From contig NZ_LNYB01000085.1 of the NCBI RefSeq assembly GCF_001467625.1, positions 492,244 to 556,243 of the forward strand: a stretch of 64,000 bases of DNA. The letters are read 5' to 3'. Position 1 is the first letter of the stretch. The number at the start of each line of letters is the position of its first letter. Shown piece after piece: positions 63,331 to 64,000 of this stretch. The notes beneath the pieces were generated by a model, which saw only the letters and a program-made list of their open reading frames with translations, made no database searches and was not told the origin of the DNA. Source of the DNA: Legionella feeleii (lineage in GTDB: Bacteria > Pseudomonadota > Gammaproteobacteria > Legionellales > Legionellaceae). The position numbers were made by a program, and so were the translations under genes.

Positions 63331-64000
63331 TTAATCACTTAAATCACACTCTCCTTTTCCGTCAGAGCTCCACCGTGCTTTAATAGTTTTAACACCACCA
63401 CATTCTTGATCCTTACAGATCTTGGAAGCTGGAATTACTTGACAAGCCATTGCCCATCCTCCGTTAAAAAAGGTAATTGCAATAGCCTGAGTACCTTTAG
63501 GTAAAAAGGCAATGCCTTCGCGCCGCCCTATTGTCGACGCTACAAACCAATTGGCTTGAGAACCATCCAGGTTATAACTTAGGCTTAATTGACTGATTGC
63601 CCCCAAATCACCTGCTGTAAACTGCACAGTAACGCGCTTCGGCAGTGCCCCACCCTCTATGAAGTTATCAACATTTCTTATATCCGTCTTAGCGGGGACA
63701 GAATAATTTTCACCGGTTAATTTACCCTGGTATTGGAAAGGATTAAAATCGAATTTATTCATTAATACCCAGGCGTTCGCCACCGTGGCAGCCAGAGTAT
63801 TGGCATTCCAGTTCCAATCCCAGGGTAAGGGAAAACGCCTACTGGCATACAAATAAGCTTGACCTATATCAGGGGGGACCACTACAAAGGATTCTTTTGG
63901 GGTGGCATCGAAAAATTGCGAATCCAAATACAAATCATTGCGTAAATGCAGAATATTTGCCTCCATACTCTCCAAATCCTCTTCTAACTCTGAAATATCA
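63331..64000 (-). CDS. Unknown protein, N-terminus beyond the window
   Basis: At least 222 codons are open leftward from the window edge; possible starts at 63975 (TTG) and 63966 (ATG) exist but the frame continues past 64000, so the 5' end is unknown. The visible part is beta-rich with many Trp and Phe (LPWDWNWNANTLAAT; GGWAMACQVIP) and ends with paired Cys (SKICKDQECGG). It has the look of a secreted or surface beta-sandwich. I recognise no family. Converges with the AnkH-like gene 37 bases away. Confidence 0.55.
   Translation of the reverse strand, partial: DISELEEDLESMEANILHLRNDLYLDSQFFDATPKESFVVVPPDIGQAYLYASRRFPLPWDWNWNANTLAATVANAWVLMNKFDFNPFQYQGKLTGENYSVPAKTDIRNVDNFIEGGALPKRVTVQFTAGDLGAISQLSLSYNLDGSQANWFVASTIGRREGIAFLPKGTQAIAITFFNGGWAMACQVIPASKICKDQECGGVKTIKARWSSDGKGECDLSD

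Noticed and set aside
1-64000. CRISPR arrays, tRNA or rRNA genes
   Set aside because: No regularly spaced repeats, tRNA cloverleaf signatures or rRNA sequence were noticed in the gaps between genes.

Overview
The window looks like a stretch of a Legionella chromosome, or that of a very close relative. It is AT-rich and gammaproteobacterial in its housekeeping genes (secA-mutT, aspS, zapD-coaE, bio genes, mutH, recJ, dusA). These alternate with long, low-homology genes that have the hallmarks of Dot/Icm type IV effectors: a CE-clan (Ulp1-like) protease, a eukaryote-type kinase, a cysteine-protease/ankyrin protein like AnkH, and very long coiled coils. Two effector genes are preceded by sequences that match the PmrA tandem box of Legionella. 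No rRNA, tRNA or CRISPR was seen.

Layout. 0-3 kb is accessory: the first codons of an integrase run off the left edge. Next come two small unknown genes, a cluster of three perfect DnaA boxes, decayed gene pieces and a candidate effector with nuclear-localisation-like clusters. 3.1-10.5 kb is a kdp potassium pump operon (small membrane ORF-kdpF-A-B-C-D). kdpC is split by a T9 homopolymer and no kdpE follows; a beta-barrel porin gene sits there instead. 11.6-16.4 kb holds a GNAT enzyme, a DUF4142 lipoprotein, a histidine acid phosphatase, an unknown protein and a rhodanese. 16.4-25.5 kb is an effector-like block: a 1358-residue protease/multidomain protein diverging from a protein kinase, then PdxH-like, SDR and VTT membrane proteins and a Cys/Gly-rich protein. 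25.8-33 kb has a CapA-like protein, an L,D-transpeptidase/NlpC pair, a multi-pass membrane protein, a phasin, a coiled-coil periplasmic protein and a MerR-TipAS regulator.

33-39.3 kb is a compact minus-strand operon (FmdB-like, DUF502, aspS, mechanosensitive channel, mutH) with overlapping ends. 39.4-47.7 kb is biotin synthesis: bioB-F-H-D leftward and bioA rightward, with a BirA-type operator between them. bioA is followed by an EAL phosphodiesterase, a small Cys-rich protein and coaE, then zapD. 47.9-51.8 kb is a giant repeat-containing coiled-coil effector candidate. 51.9-61.5 kb returns to core genes (EamA transporter, mutT, secA, dusA, recJ, COG4255-like, alaC-like, Mth938-like). 61.6-64 kb has the AnkH-like effector candidate and an unknown gene cut by the right edge.

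Family assignments rest on motifs and remembered family sequences; no database search was possible. Effector status is inference throughout.
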